Assembly (NCBI GenBank): GCA_023450085.1
Contig: JAEXHI010000030.1
Coordinates: 558,001 to 622,000, forward strand
Direction: 5' to 3'
Source of the DNA: Bacteroidota bacterium
GTDB taxonomy: Bacteria > Bacteroidota > Bacteroidia > Sphingobacteriales > Sphingobacteriaceae
Length of the DNA: 64,000 bases
Positions 34,511 through 43,377 of the stretch are shown piece by piece (position 1 is the first letter of the stretch; the number at the start of each line of letters is the position of its first letter). A model generated the notes under the pieces. The model did no database searches, was not told the DNA's origin, and was given only the letters and a program-made list of their open reading frames with translations. A program made the position numbers and the translations under genes.

Positions 34511-35818
34511 ATGTCATTAAAGAAACAAAAATCTTTCGCTGAAAAGGTAGCACTTACTTTTAAGTTGCTTTGCAAACAACACCCAGCCATCCCCTATTTG
34601 TTAAAATGGATTTTGATTAGCCTATTGCTCGGCGGGCTTGTGGGAACCGCTTCGGCTATTTTTTTACAGTCGTTGGAGTGGGCTACACAAACCAGAGAAC
34701 AGCATTTATGGCTGATTGGTTTTTTACCCGTCGCAGGTTTGCTCATCGGCTTGCTATATCATTACTACGGAAAAGATATCGCTTCTGGGAATAATTTGTT
34801 GATTGATACCATTCATCAACCAAAAGAGAAAATTCCTTTCCGAATGACGGTGTTTATCTACTTAGGAACTATTGCTACACATTTGTTTGGAGGGTCAGCA
34901 GGTAGAGAAGGAACAGCCTTACAAATGGCAGGGGGAATTGCAGATCAGCTCACTAAGCCTTTGAGGTTGTCTGTAGAAGATCGAAGAACACTAATTATTG
35001 CTGCGGTAGCCGCTGGATTTGGATCGGTGTTTGGAACTCCACTTGCGGGTGCCATTTTTGCGATGGAATTTTTTTTAGTGGGGAAGTTGAGGTACAATGC
35101 TATTTTCCCAGCTTTTGTTGCCGCAATATTGGCGAGCGAAGTGACACATCTTTGGCAAGTAAAACATACTGTTTACACCATTGCTTCGGTCCCTGATATT
35201 TCATTTTTAAATTTGACCTATGCTTTGTTGGCAGGGATTGCTTTTGGGATATGTGCTGCTCTCTTTAGTAAAACCTTGCGCTTTGTTGGTGGAATATTCA
35301 AGTCTAAAATTAAGTATCCTCCATTGAGACCATTGGTTGGTGGTTTGATTTTTATATTGTGTATTGTAGCTTTAGGAAATACCAAATACATTGGCCTAGG
35401 CCTTCCAACCATTGTGGAATCCTTTGAGCAACAGCTGCCACCCTACGATTTTGCCATCAAGTTGGCCTTAACCGTACTCACCTTGGCTGCAGGTTTTAAA
35501 GGAGGTGAAGTAACACCTCTATTTTTTATTGGCGCCACCTTGGGAAGCGCATTGTCTATCGCTTTGCCTTTGCCGGTAGCACTTTTGGCGGGGATGGGTT
35601 TTGTGGCCGTTTTTGCAGGAGCAACCAATACTCCTTTGGCGTGTACCATCATGGCTATGGAACTATTTGGTAGCCAATGCGGTATTTATGTAGCTGTTGC
35701 TTGTGTCGTTTCATATTTGCTTTCTGGTCATACAGGGATTTATGAGAAACAGGTTATTGGCGAAGCAAAACATCCTCGTTTTTCAAGAGATGTGAACAAA
35801 TGGATTGGCGATCTGTAG
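34511..35818 (+). CDS. CLC-F-type fluoride/proton antiporter
   Basis: A 435-residue CLC-family membrane protein with about ten hydrophobic segments. The usual chloride-selectivity motif GSGIP is replaced by ASGNNLL (residues 91-97), with Asn where canonical CLCs have Ser. GGSAGREGTALQ supplies the gating Glu (about residue 133), and GGEVTPLFFIG (331-341) replaces the usual GGIFAP region. These are features of the fluoride-exporting CLC-F branch. The fluoride riboswitch directly upstream is independent support. It should expel toxic fluoride across the inner membrane. The ATG at 34511 is preferred to the TTG at 34496. Often annotated generically as a voltage-gated chloride channel. Confidence 0.9.
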   Translation: MSLKKQKSFAEKVALTFKLLCKQHPAIPYLLKWILISLLLGGLVGTASAIFLQSLEWATQTREQHLWLIGFLPVAGLLIGLLYHYYGKDIASGNNLLIDTIHQPKEKIPFRMTVFIYLGTIATHLFGGSAGREGTALQMAGGIADQLTKPLRLSVEDRRTLIIAAVAAGFGSVFGTPLAGAIFAMEFFLVGKLRYNAIFPAFVAAILASEVTHLWQVKHTVYTIASVPDISFLNLTYALLAGIAFGICAALFSKTLRFVGGIFKSKIKYPPLRPLVGGLIFILCIVALGNTKYIGLGLPTIVESFEQQLPPYDFAIKLALTVLTLAAGFKGGEVTPLFFIGATLGSALSIALPLPVALLAGMGFVAVFAGATNTPLACTIMAMELFGSQCGIYVAVACVVSYLLSGHTGIYEKQVIGEAKHPRFSRDVNKWIGDL

Positions 35819-35874
35819 AAAAACCTAAAGAATAGGTATATTTTCATTTACAAAATATCTGTATATTCGGACCC

Positions 35875-36504
35875 ATGCAACACCACAACTTCGACGTAGA
35901 TATCGTCATTCCTTCATCGAAACAAAAAGTTAAAATTACTGCTGAGGCTATTGAGGTAAATCAAACCCGCATTGCTTGTAGCGATGTGGCGGCCGTTAAA
36001 TATGGCGTATCACTGATTGGTCCCGTAAAAAAGCCCATCAAGAAAAAATACATGATTGATGTAAGAAGCAGGGATGGTAGAACCGTAAGCATTCAGTTTG
36101 AAAGTAGTAAGGTTGAGGAGCTTTTGGAAGAAGATCATACCTACTATTACGTGATGTCTGGGTTATGGCAATATGTAAAAAAGCATTTGGTGAATGAGTT
36201 TATTGAGCAGTTGAATAATCAGGAAAAATTGGAAGTGGGAGCGGCAAAATTCAACTATCAAGGTTTTGAGATGCAATATAAAACTTGGTTTTTAGGCAAA
36301 ACTAAGACTGCTGTGGTGGGATGGAGTCAAATCAAATATTTCTTGGATAAAGGTGTTTTGCATATCCAGGATATGTACGATAAAAAGAAAAACATTAATG
36401 TAAGCTTACACGATGATTGGAATGCGGTAGTTTTGAATACTTTGCTTCATTATCTTTCACAAGAGCATAGAAAAGAAAAGCTCGAAAAAGGCGAGAAGAT
36501 ATAA
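35875..36504 (+). CDS. Hypothetical protein, possible tandem PH-like domains
   Basis: A 209-residue soluble protein without signal or membrane segment. Two halves look alike: residues about 8-80 (KVKITAEAIEVNQTRIACSDVAAVKYG...) and about 118-195 (AAKFNYQGFEMQYKTWFLGKTKTAVVGWSQIKYF...). In each, short strands lead to a strand-turn and end in a helix, as in bacterial PH-like domains. This is an inference from pattern alone. It starts 56 bp after the fluoride exporter gene, same strand, and could be cotranscribed. A terminator follows. Confidence 0.65.
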   Translation: MQHHNFDVDIVIPSSKQKVKITAEAIEVNQTRIACSDVAAVKYGVSLIGPVKKPIKKKYMIDVRSRDGRTVSIQFESSKVEELLEEDHTYYYVMSGLWQYVKKHLVNEFIEQLNNQEKLEVGAAKFNYQGFEMQYKTWFLGKTKTAVVGWSQIKYFLDKGVLHIQDMYDKKKNINVSLHDDWNAVVLNTLLHYLSQEHRKEKLEKGEKI

Positions 36505-36508
36505 TTGG

Positions 36509-36547
36509 AAAGCCCCGTCCAGCATTTGCGAGACGGGGCTTTCTTAT
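36509..36547 (+). terminator. Intrinsic terminator after the 35875-36504 gene
   Basis: AAAGCCCCGTC and GACGGGGCTTT form an 11-bp stem around a 12-nt loop, followed by a T-rich end. Confidence 0.9.
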
Positions 36548-36586
36548 TTCACAAATATCTAAATCTTTTAGGTTTGAAAATCCTTA

Positions 36587-36622
36587 AAAAAGCAAAGGCC
36601 GCATCCACGGCCTTATTGCTTT
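36587..36622 (-). terminator. Intrinsic terminator of the outer-membrane beta-barrel gene
   Basis: AAAGCAA-AGGCCG and CGGCCT-TATTGCTTT form a bulged stem; on the minus strand it is followed by TTTTTTAAGG. It begins 13 bp after the stop at 36635. Confidence 0.88.
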
Positions 36623-36634
36623 AATTAACTATTA

Positions 36635-39427
36635 TTAGAACCTAAACAAGGTCTCTTTGCCCCCAACTTTACCTCCGAAGTTTTGGATGTTGTAAGTGAG
36701 GGTAAACAGTCCGTGCCTACCAATGTTGTTTACACGCAGGTCTCTAGCGGTATTTTCTGTGATGTAAACGTATCGTCTATTATTGGTATTGAGAATATCA
36801 TTGAAGCTGCATTTTAACTGCAGTCGGTCATTTTTTAAGAATAAAAAGGTAACAGCCGCATTCCAAAATGCTATTTTGTTATCTATTCCAGTAACAGATT
36901 GGGTGTTGTACTGCCAGCGGTAATTGGTTTCCCAAACCACTTTTTTAGGCCAACGAAGAATCAGTTCTGTATCACTGCCATGATTATAGTAGTTTAGGTT
37001 ATTGAAAAAAGGGTCTTCATAAAAGCTCTTGTTAAAGCCAAAGCTGTAGGTTTCGCCAAATTCAAGTTTGTCATTTAGGTTAATTCTTCCGCCAATTCTA
37101 GGTCCACCGTTAATTAATTTGCTCTCGCTTCTTACTCCATTTACAATTACGTAGCTTTTGTTGTAGTTGCCCCAATAACCAGCACTAATGGTAAACTGTC
37201 TTTTTGTGCCCTTAAAGTCTTTGGAGATATTACCATTACTGTGGAATTGCCAAATGCCGTCTTCGTTAACAGGAGTAGTAGTCTGTTTGCCGGGAGTTAC
37301 TGATTGAGGATCATCAACTGTTCTTTCCGTAATTACGCCATCGTTTTGCACACTTCCACCTAAATAAATGTTGTAACTAAGCGTTCTTTGGGTATCATAT
37401 TTATACATGTTTAGGTTCACTTGATGCGTTTTAGACGGTCTCAAGTTCGGATTTCCATTTTGTACAAATAGCGGATTGGTGTTGTTAGCCACCGGTTGGA
37501 TATATCTCACATCAGGCTCTCTGAAAGAAGGAGAATAGCTCAAGTTTAAGCTTTTATATCTGATGTTCAATTGAGGAGCAAAAAAAGTGAAGTGCTGTCC
37601 AAAACCATTGTGTTTGGTAAACTTGTTCTCAAGATCGATGGTGTTGAACACAAAACCTGGTTGTATATTTAAGTCCTTGTTCACTTTCCAACGTAAACTC
37701 ACCCTGTTGTTGGTTTTAAAACCACTTTGCATTACCGTTTCTGTTAAGTTAGGAACTGCGATATCATAAGCTTGATTGCTTGGATTACGTAAAAAAGTGG
37801 CCAAAGCATTTTCATTGTCTAAATAATTGCTGCTGGTAGCAATATTCAAACTCAAAGCTTTAGTGATTGGCTCACTGTAATTTGCATTTAAATTAACATT
37901 GAAATTGTCGATGTCATTGTCTCTCCATTGATCGAAAGAATCGGTCGACGTTGGGTTGTAAAAATTGTTAAGAACTAAGTTGTAATTATCGCTAAGGTTT
38001 TTTCTTTGAGAAATGTTTACGGAGATATTTAAAGAGCGACCTACTTTTTTAAAATCTTTCCAAAGGCTGGCAGAAAGGCCATAATCTGTATTTCTCCCTG
38101 TTAATTTTGAAGCATTTTTACCATCATTGATCAAATCTCTATTCGTATTAAAGGTCGAAGTGTTTAAATCGCCAGTATTTCTTGGCAGTCCAATAGACAC
38201 TGCTGGCTCTATGGTCAATTTGGTGAGGCTATCTAGTTTTGCTTCTATTCTAGCTCCAATATTATGGCTGTAGTTTCGGTTGTTTTGTGACGATACTGAT
38301 TTCGTATATAGAAAACTACTGCCTAGATTTTGTTCAACATCTGTGGTTTGTTCAGTAAATGTCTTGGCGTAACCTAAGAAATACTTGGCATTAATTTTAG
38401 TTCCTTTTTTGGTAATGGTATTAAAGTTGGCGCCTGCTCCAGAAGATGTTTGTACACCGCCGTTCATAGCACCGCCAAATGAAATCCCATTAAGTGAAAA
38501 CCCACCATCGGAATTAATCATGGTAGAGTTTACTCCAGATCTGGAGAAGCCGCCGATGCGCATTACATCACCTATGCTAAAACCGGGCTTGTTGGCATTA
38601 TTACTGTAGCCTAAAACACTTACTTGGGTGGTATCTCTAAAAAAGTTCATGATACCGCCAGTTTCATATAGCTTGTTAGGGCCACCACCAGCATACAGCT
38701 TTCCAAATGCGCCACTTTTGATGGCTTTTTTAAGTTTAAGATTGATGATTTGTGGAACGTTGCCTGCAACAATGTCTGGATCCCTGCGCTTAGCTTCTGG
38801 GTCGTCGGTTAATTGAACTTTATCTATAATGTTGGCTGGAAGGTTCTTGGTCGCAATTTGTTGATCACCACCAAAAAACTCTTTGCCATCTACTAATATT
38901 TTGCTTACTGGTTTGCCATTGACCATAATTCCCCCGTCGCCATCTATGGAAACACCTGGCAGCTTTTTCAAAAGGTCTTCTACCACTGCACTAGGAAGTG
39001 TTTTAAAAGACTCCGCATTAAATTCAATGGTGTCTTTTCTTACTACAATAGGAGGTCTTTCAGATTGGATAACGACCTCGTTGAGGTTGTTGGTTTTTTC
39101 GGTAAGGTAAATATTACCCAAACTTAAATTGGGCTGAGCGGTGGTCACGATTACTTCTTGACGATGGATATTGTACATCCATGCGTTAATGACTAAGCGA
39201 TACTTGGTGCCAATTTCTAGGTTGTTGATTTTGAAAACACCTTTGTCATCGGATAATTTATAGGAGTGCAATACGGTATCAGCACCTTTGAAGATAGAAA
39301 TGGTTGCGAAGTTAAGAGTGGTCTTTTTATTTAAACTATCTAGTAACGTGCCAGTTACACTTCCTTTTTGAGCAAAAGATAAGTGAAAACTAAAGATGAG
39401 CGTAAATAATAAGATGGCTTTCTTCAT
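36635..39427 (-). CDS. Large outer-membrane beta-barrel protein (TonB-receptor-like)
   Basis: About 930 residues. The signal peptide (KKAILLFTLIFSFHLSFAQ) is followed by a carboxypeptidase-like domain (GSVTGTLLDSLNKKTTLNFATISIFKG), then a plug-like region (RKDTIEFNAESFKTLPSAVVEDLLKKLPGVSI, about residues 135-170). The rest is a long beta-barrel of the OMP_b-brl_3 type. It lacks a visible TonB box, and the plug sequence differs from SusC. Such proteins form the outer-membrane beta-barrel family common in Bacteroidota, with unknown substrate. ATG 39427 is chosen for the signal peptide. Confidence 0.85.
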   Translation of the reverse strand: MKKAILLFTLIFSFHLSFAQKGSVTGTLLDSLNKKTTLNFATISIFKGADTVLHSYKLSDDKGVFKINNLEIGTKYRLVINAWMYNIHRQEVIVTTAQPNLSLGNIYLTEKTNNLNEVVIQSERPPIVVRKDTIEFNAESFKTLPSAVVEDLLKKLPGVSIDGDGGIMVNGKPVSKILVDGKEFFGGDQQIATKNLPANIIDKVQLTDDPEAKRRDPDIVAGNVPQIINLKLKKAIKSGAFGKLYAGGGPNKLYETGGIMNFFRDTTQVSVLGYSNNANKPGFSIGDVMRIGGFSRSGVNSTMINSDGGFSLNGISFGGAMNGGVQTSSGAGANFNTITKKGTKINAKYFLGYAKTFTEQTTDVEQNLGSSFLYTKSVSSQNNRNYSHNIGARIEAKLDSLTKLTIEPAVSIGLPRNTGDLNTSTFNTNRDLINDGKNASKLTGRNTDYGLSASLWKDFKKVGRSLNISVNISQRKNLSDNYNLVLNNFYNPTSTDSFDQWRDNDIDNFNVNLNANYSEPITKALSLNIATSSNYLDNENALATFLRNPSNQAYDIAVPNLTETVMQSGFKTNNRVSLRWKVNKDLNIQPGFVFNTIDLENKFTKHNGFGQHFTFFAPQLNIRYKSLNLSYSPSFREPDVRYIQPVANNTNPLFVQNGNPNLRPSKTHQVNLNMYKYDTQRTLSYNIYLGGSVQNDGVITERTVDDPQSVTPGKQTTTPVNEDGIWQFHSNGNISKDFKGTKRQFTISAGYWGNYNKSYVIVNGVRSESKLINGGPRIGGRINLNDKLEFGETYSFGFNKSFYEDPFFNNLNYYNHGSDTELILRWPKKVVWETNYRWQYNTQSVTGIDNKIAFWNAAVTFLFLKNDRLQLKCSFNDILNTNNRRYVYITENTARDLRVNNIGRHGLFTLTYNIQNFGGKVGGKETLFRF

Positions 39428-39572
39428 TTGTTTTGGTTTAATCAGTAGACGCAACAAAATGTAGAATGTTGCATGAAACTAATAATTTAGTTTTGAGATC
39501 GGCGCTTTTGCTCCAATTCACTACTGGTTATCAGGTGATTGTATGAAGAAAAAAAATCTTATTAAAAAAGCA

Positions 39573-40172
39573 TTATAGCAATATCTTGCTGCTTACTTCC
39601 TTATCTATCGTAATATAGCCTGGGTATTTTACCAGTCCTCCGGCAACTTTAATAGATGGTCTGATTTTTAAGGTTACCAACCCCTTTTTCTCAGACCCAT
39701 TTGTTGCGCCACCAATGAAGGTGCCGATATCGTTTAGCATTTTATTGTCTGTTAAAAATTGGTAGATATTGGCATTCACTTGTACGGGAACTTGGGTGGT
39801 TTGTCCGGCACCAATATTCACGCTTTGATTAACAGAACCATTGAAAACTTCTTGACGATTGATCAAAACGATATAATCGAAATCATTAATGGCTGCTAAA
39901 TTATTGGTTGGATTGCTAATTTCTAGGTTAAGTTTTGCTCTTAAAGGGATATCTTTTCTGAGCATACCTAGCGCAATGCCAGGAATGCTGAGTGTATTTA
40001 CGGATTTGCCATCTATCAGCTTTCTGATATCAGTTCCTGCAATGGTAATGTCGGTAGCGTCGGTAATGCGGTAGTCGCATTTTTCAAGTGCTTTAATCTG
40101 TTGGGCCTGTTTGTTAATGCCACATGATCCCAAGCTTAGGATGATAAGACAAGCTAGAAATAAATTTTTCAT
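39573..40172 (-). CDS. LEA type 2 family lipoprotein
   Basis: About 199 residues with a lipoprotein signal (KNLFLACLIILSLGSCGINK, Cys after LGS). The mature part contains the LEA2/WHy-like beta-sandwich pattern (PLRAKLNLEISNPTNNLAAINDFDYIVLINRQEVF...), which tends to occur in proteins linked with stress tolerance. It is probably tethered to the inner or outer membrane on the periplasmic side. ATG 40172 is chosen for the signal. It is divergent from the PIG-L gene. Confidence 0.8.
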   Translation of the reverse strand: MKNLFLACLIILSLGSCGINKQAQQIKALEKCDYRITDATDITIAGTDIRKLIDGKSVNTLSIPGIALGMLRKDIPLRAKLNLEISNPTNNLAAINDFDYIVLINRQEVFNGSVNQSVNIGAGQTTQVPVQVNANIYQFLTDNKMLNDIGTFIGGATNGSEKKGLVTLKIRPSIKVAGGLVKYPGYITIDKEVSSKILL

Positions 40173-40360
40173 CTGTGTGTAGTTTAAAATAGCCATAATT
40201 GCTCCGCTGTTTTTAATAAACCTTTTTTAACTCCCTTCTGGAATAAAAAATATGGATGCATCTGCGGCTTGTAAAAATATGCTATAAGTTCTGCAAACAA
40301 TGTTCCATTTCAAAAGGCTTTTACAAAATTTAACTATTTTAGCCATACAACCAATACAGA

Positions 40361-42778
40361 ATGAACATCAAGAGATTTTTTCTTGCTGCTATGCTATTGC
40401 CATGCTTTTTACAGGCGCAAATGCAACAACCAAACGCGCTAAATGCTGCGGAAATTGCACAAGGCATTGCTACGCTGTCTATTAAAGGCAGTGTACTTTA
40501 CATTGCAGCTCACCCCGACGATGAAAACACCAGATTGTTGGCTTATTTGGCCAAAGAGGCTAAAGTAAGAACTGCTTATTTATCATTGACCCGAGGAGAT
40601 GGAGGACAAAACCTCATCGGAAATGAACAAGCTGAGCTTCTGGGCCAAATTAGAACACAGGAACTGCTGGCTGCTCGCCACGTTGATGGTGCTGGGCAGT
40701 TTTTTAGTCGAGCAAATGATTTTGGATTTTCTAAGACCTCTGCAGAAACTTTTAAGATTTGGGGTAAGGAACAGATCTTGGCAGATGCCGTTTGGATCAT
40801 CAGAAAGTTTAGGCCAGATGTAATTATTACTCGTTTCCCTGAAGATGCTAGGGCTGGTCACGGTCATCACGCCGCTTCAGCCATTATTGCTAGAGAAGCT
40901 TTTGTAGCTGCTGCCGATCCAAAACAATTCCCAGAGCAATTGAAAAAAGGGGTAACGGTATGGCAAGCAAAACGCATTTTGTGGAATACCTACAATTTTG
41001 GAGGCAATAATACTACGGCTCCAGATCAGTTAAAGATTAATGTGGGTGTTTACAATCCTCTTTTAGGTAAGAATTATGGAGAAATTGCAGCCATTAGTCG
41101 TACCAATCATAAAAGCCAGGGATTTGGTTCTGCTTTGCAGCGAGGGGAGGCTTTTGAATTTTTTAGCCATACCGCTGGTGAACCGGCAAAAACTTCATTG
41201 TTTGATGGGATTAATATTGGACTGAGTAATAAGGAAGTGATCAGCCTTTTGGCCAAAATACAGCAGCAGTATCAGCTTAGTCAGCCTGCAGCTTCATTAC
41301 CCGATTTGTTGAAACTAAAAAAGCTTGCGGTGAAAGAACAGGGTTTTAATCAGGCACTGTTGGATGAAATGATTGCTGCTTGCGCAGGCTTATGGGCAGA
41401 AGCAGTGGTTCCCGAAGCAAGTTATGCTGTAGGTGATTCTATTGCGGTTACGGTGAATGCTATTTACCGAGCTTCAGCACCATTAAAAGTTAAGGCTAGC
41501 ATTAATGGGAAAGTGCTAGATCTGCAGGAGAATCGTTTGTCATCTGCCAGATATAGCGTTAAAGCCAATCAATCAGATATTACCCAGCCTTATTATCTCA
41601 AAAAAGAACATCCAATTGGCTATTATGCAATAGAAAAACAAGAAGAAATTGGTTATCCCGAGAACCCTTCAAGTTTAAAAGTAAAAGCAGTGTTTAGCAT
41701 CAATGATGAATCTATTGAGCTTGATTTGCCCATTTTATATAAATCTACCGATCCCATAAAAGGGGAACTTTACCAACCATTGGTGATTGCACCACAAGTA
41801 ACCGCTACCTTGAGCGATCAGGCTTATTTGTTTGTGAACCAACAGCCAAAAAGCATTGAAGTGAATTTGAAGAGCTTTACCAAAAATGTATCGGGCGAAC
41901 TGGTTCCCGTTTTACCTGCTGGATGGAAGGTAAGCCCTGAGAAAATCGATTTTAAGTTTGCTCAAAAAGGTGATGCACAATTGGTAGTGTTTCAAATTAC
42001 TCCAAGTGCCAGCTCAACTACTGGAAGCCTTCATTTACAGGTAAAGACTAATGGACAAACGGAAAGCAAAGGTTTCAGGACCATTCGTTACGACCATATT
42101 CCCAATATTAATCTGTTTCCGGAAGCTACCGCTAAATTGGAAGTAGCTGATTTGAAAATCGCAGGGAAACGCATTGCTTATATTGATGGTGCCGGTGATT
42201 TAGTGGCCAATGCATTGCAGCAAGTGGGCTATCAGGTGGTTCATTTGAGCCCATCTCAAGTATTATTAAATGACCTTTCGGCATACGATGCGATTGTTAC
42301 TGGCGTGAGATTTTTTAACGTAAACGAAGAGGCAAAAAACATCTATTCAAAGCTGATGGATTATGTTAAAAATGGCGGCGTTTTGTTGGAACAGTACAAT
42401 GTAAATAACGGATTAAAATCAAACGCTTTTGGACCCTATCCTTTTAGGTTAGTGAATAAGCGAGTGACCGAGGAAGATGCGGTGGTTACTTTTACTAAAC
42501 CGAGCCACGCGGTGCTTAACTATCCTAATAAAATTACCAGCAAAGATTTTGAGGGATGGGTACAGGAGAGAGGATTATATTTTGCAGAAGATATTGACCC
42601 TAAATATGAAACTGTTTTAAGGATGAACGACACAGGCGAAGCCGCTAGTGATGGCTCACTTTTAATTGCAGATTATGGCAAAGGTAAGTTCGTTTATACT
42701 TCTTTGTCGTTTTTTAGACAATTGCCTGCAGGAGTTTCAGGAGCCTATCGTTTGTTTGCGAATTTATTGGCGAAATAG
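40361..42778 (+). CDS. Exported multidomain PIG-L family deacetylase
   Basis: An 805-residue protein with a signal peptide (KRFFLAAMLLPCFLQAQ). Residues about 45-230 form the PIG-L/LmbE zinc deacetylase domain: YIAAHPDDENTRLL (zinc-binding HPDDE), ARAGHGHHAASAI (His motif) and RFPEDARAGHG. A beta-sandwich middle (about 350-600) and a C-terminal GATase/ThuA-like fold (RIAYIDGAGDLVANALQQ...VEQYNVNNG, about 600-800) follow. The multidomain build exceeds simple PIG-L enzymes by several hundred residues. It probably deacetylates a GlcNAc-type substrate in the periplasm; this is inference. Confidence 0.85.
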   Translation: MNIKRFFLAAMLLPCFLQAQMQQPNALNAAEIAQGIATLSIKGSVLYIAAHPDDENTRLLAYLAKEAKVRTAYLSLTRGDGGQNLIGNEQAELLGQIRTQELLAARHVDGAGQFFSRANDFGFSKTSAETFKIWGKEQILADAVWIIRKFRPDVIITRFPEDARAGHGHHAASAIIAREAFVAAADPKQFPEQLKKGVTVWQAKRILWNTYNFGGNNTTAPDQLKINVGVYNPLLGKNYGEIAAISRTNHKSQGFGSALQRGEAFEFFSHTAGEPAKTSLFDGINIGLSNKEVISLLAKIQQQYQLSQPAASLPDLLKLKKLAVKEQGFNQALLDEMIAACAGLWAEAVVPEASYAVGDSIAVTVNAIYRASAPLKVKASINGKVLDLQENRLSSARYSVKANQSDITQPYYLKKEHPIGYYAIEKQEEIGYPENPSSLKVKAVFSINDESIELDLPILYKSTDPIKGELYQPLVIAPQVTATLSDQAYLFVNQQPKSIEVNLKSFTKNVSGELVPVLPAGWKVSPEKIDFKFAQKGDAQLVVFQITPSASSTTGSLHLQVKTNGQTESKGFRTIRYDHIPNINLFPEATAKLEVADLKIAGKRIAYIDGAGDLVANALQQVGYQVVHLSPSQVLLNDLSAYDAIVTGVRFFNVNEEAKNIYSKLMDYVKNGGVLLEQYNVNNGLKSNAFGPYPFRLVNKRVTEEDAVVTFTKPSHAVLNYPNKITSKDFEGWVQERGLYFAEDIDPKYETVLRMNDTGEAASDGSLLIADYGKGKFVYTSLSFFRQLPAGVSGAYRLFANLLAK

Positions 42779-42785
42779 AAGTCAG

Positions 42786-43241
42786 AACTATGATTTTTCT
42801 GATTAATTGATTTACCATGATTAATGAACAATACAAATATTCAGAATTGACCTCTAAAATTATTCGTTGTGCAATGAATGTACATAGTGCACTTGGGAAT
42901 GGATTTCAAGAAGTAATTTATCAGCGCGCTTTAGAGATTGAGATGAGACTGGAGGATATATCATTTAATCGAGAGTTTGAAATGCCTATTTTTTATAGAG
43001 AACAAAGAATTGGAACTAGGCGGGTAGATTTTTTTGTTGAAGGTGTTATCTCAGTGGAGTTAAAAGCACAAACTAAACTTGAAGATGTACATTTTGCACA
43101 AGCAATTAACTATCTGGAGGCTTATAACTTGGAAATAGGATTGCTTATTAATTTTGGAGAAAGGAGCCTAAGTTTCAAACGACTTACTAACAAGAAATAT
43201 AGACCATCATAATTATCATAAAAATCAAATAAATCATAGTT
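42786..43241. mobile_element. Inverted-repeat-bounded GxxExxY unit
   Basis: A 456-bp unit. The left end (42786-42821) and the reverse complement of the right end (43206-43241) agree at 25 of 36 positions. The outer 11 bp, AACTATGATTT, are identical, as are most bases up to position 19. Both ends contain TGATT-like words about every 9 bp: at 42791, 42800, 42808 and 42818 on the left, and at steps of 9, 9 and 9 on the right. The enclosed gene encodes a PD-(D/E)XK-like GxxExxY protein. No target duplication is obvious and no transposase is present, so mobility is a hypothesis. Confidence 0.5.
42817..43212 (+). CDS. GxxExxY protein, PD-(D/E)XK nuclease superfamily
   Basis: A 131-residue soluble protein. 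GNGFQEVIY (residues 27-35) is the namesake GxxExxY motif, with Glu32. Asp71 in RRVDFF, Glu81 and Lys83 in VELKAQ, plus Gln85, match the catalytic D...ExK core of PD-(D/E)XK nucleases. The biological role of the family is not established. The start ATG sits inside the fourth TGATT unit of the left inverted repeat, and the stop overlaps the right repeat, so gene and repeats form one unit. Confidence 0.92.
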   Translation: MINEQYKYSELTSKIIRCAMNVHSALGNGFQEVIYQRALEIEMRLEDISFNREFEMPIFYREQRIGTRRVDFFVEGVISVELKAQTKLEDVHFAQAINYLEAYNLEIGLLINFGERSLSFKRLTNKKYRPS

Positions 43242-43251
43242 AAGACTATTT

Positions 43252-43377
43252 ATGCAAGAAGACCAAAATGAATTACCACCATTTGTAAAAAGCTGGAAGC
43301 AGTTTTATTACCTGCTACTATTTTGGCTGGTGTTACTTATCGCTTTGTTTTACGCTTTTACTAAATATTTCCAATGA
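43252..43377 (+). CDS. 41-residue membrane protein, probable symporter partner
   Basis: The sequence begins MQEDQNELPPFVKSWKQFYY and continues into one transmembrane segment (LLLFWLVLLIALFYAFTKYF), ending in Gln and TGA. The stop overlaps the ATG of the symporter gene by 4 bp (ATGA), a strong sign of translational coupling. Size, topology and position parallel small accessory proteins of some sodium:solute symporters. It is too short for most automatic gene callers. A role in assembly or stability of the symporter is inference. Confidence 0.72.
   Translation: MQEDQNELPPFVKSWKQFYYLLLFWLVLLIALFYAFTKYFQ

Noticed and set aside
34496..35818. Ordinary chloride channel
   Set aside because: The selectivity motif GSGIP is absent and a fluoride riboswitch precedes the gene.
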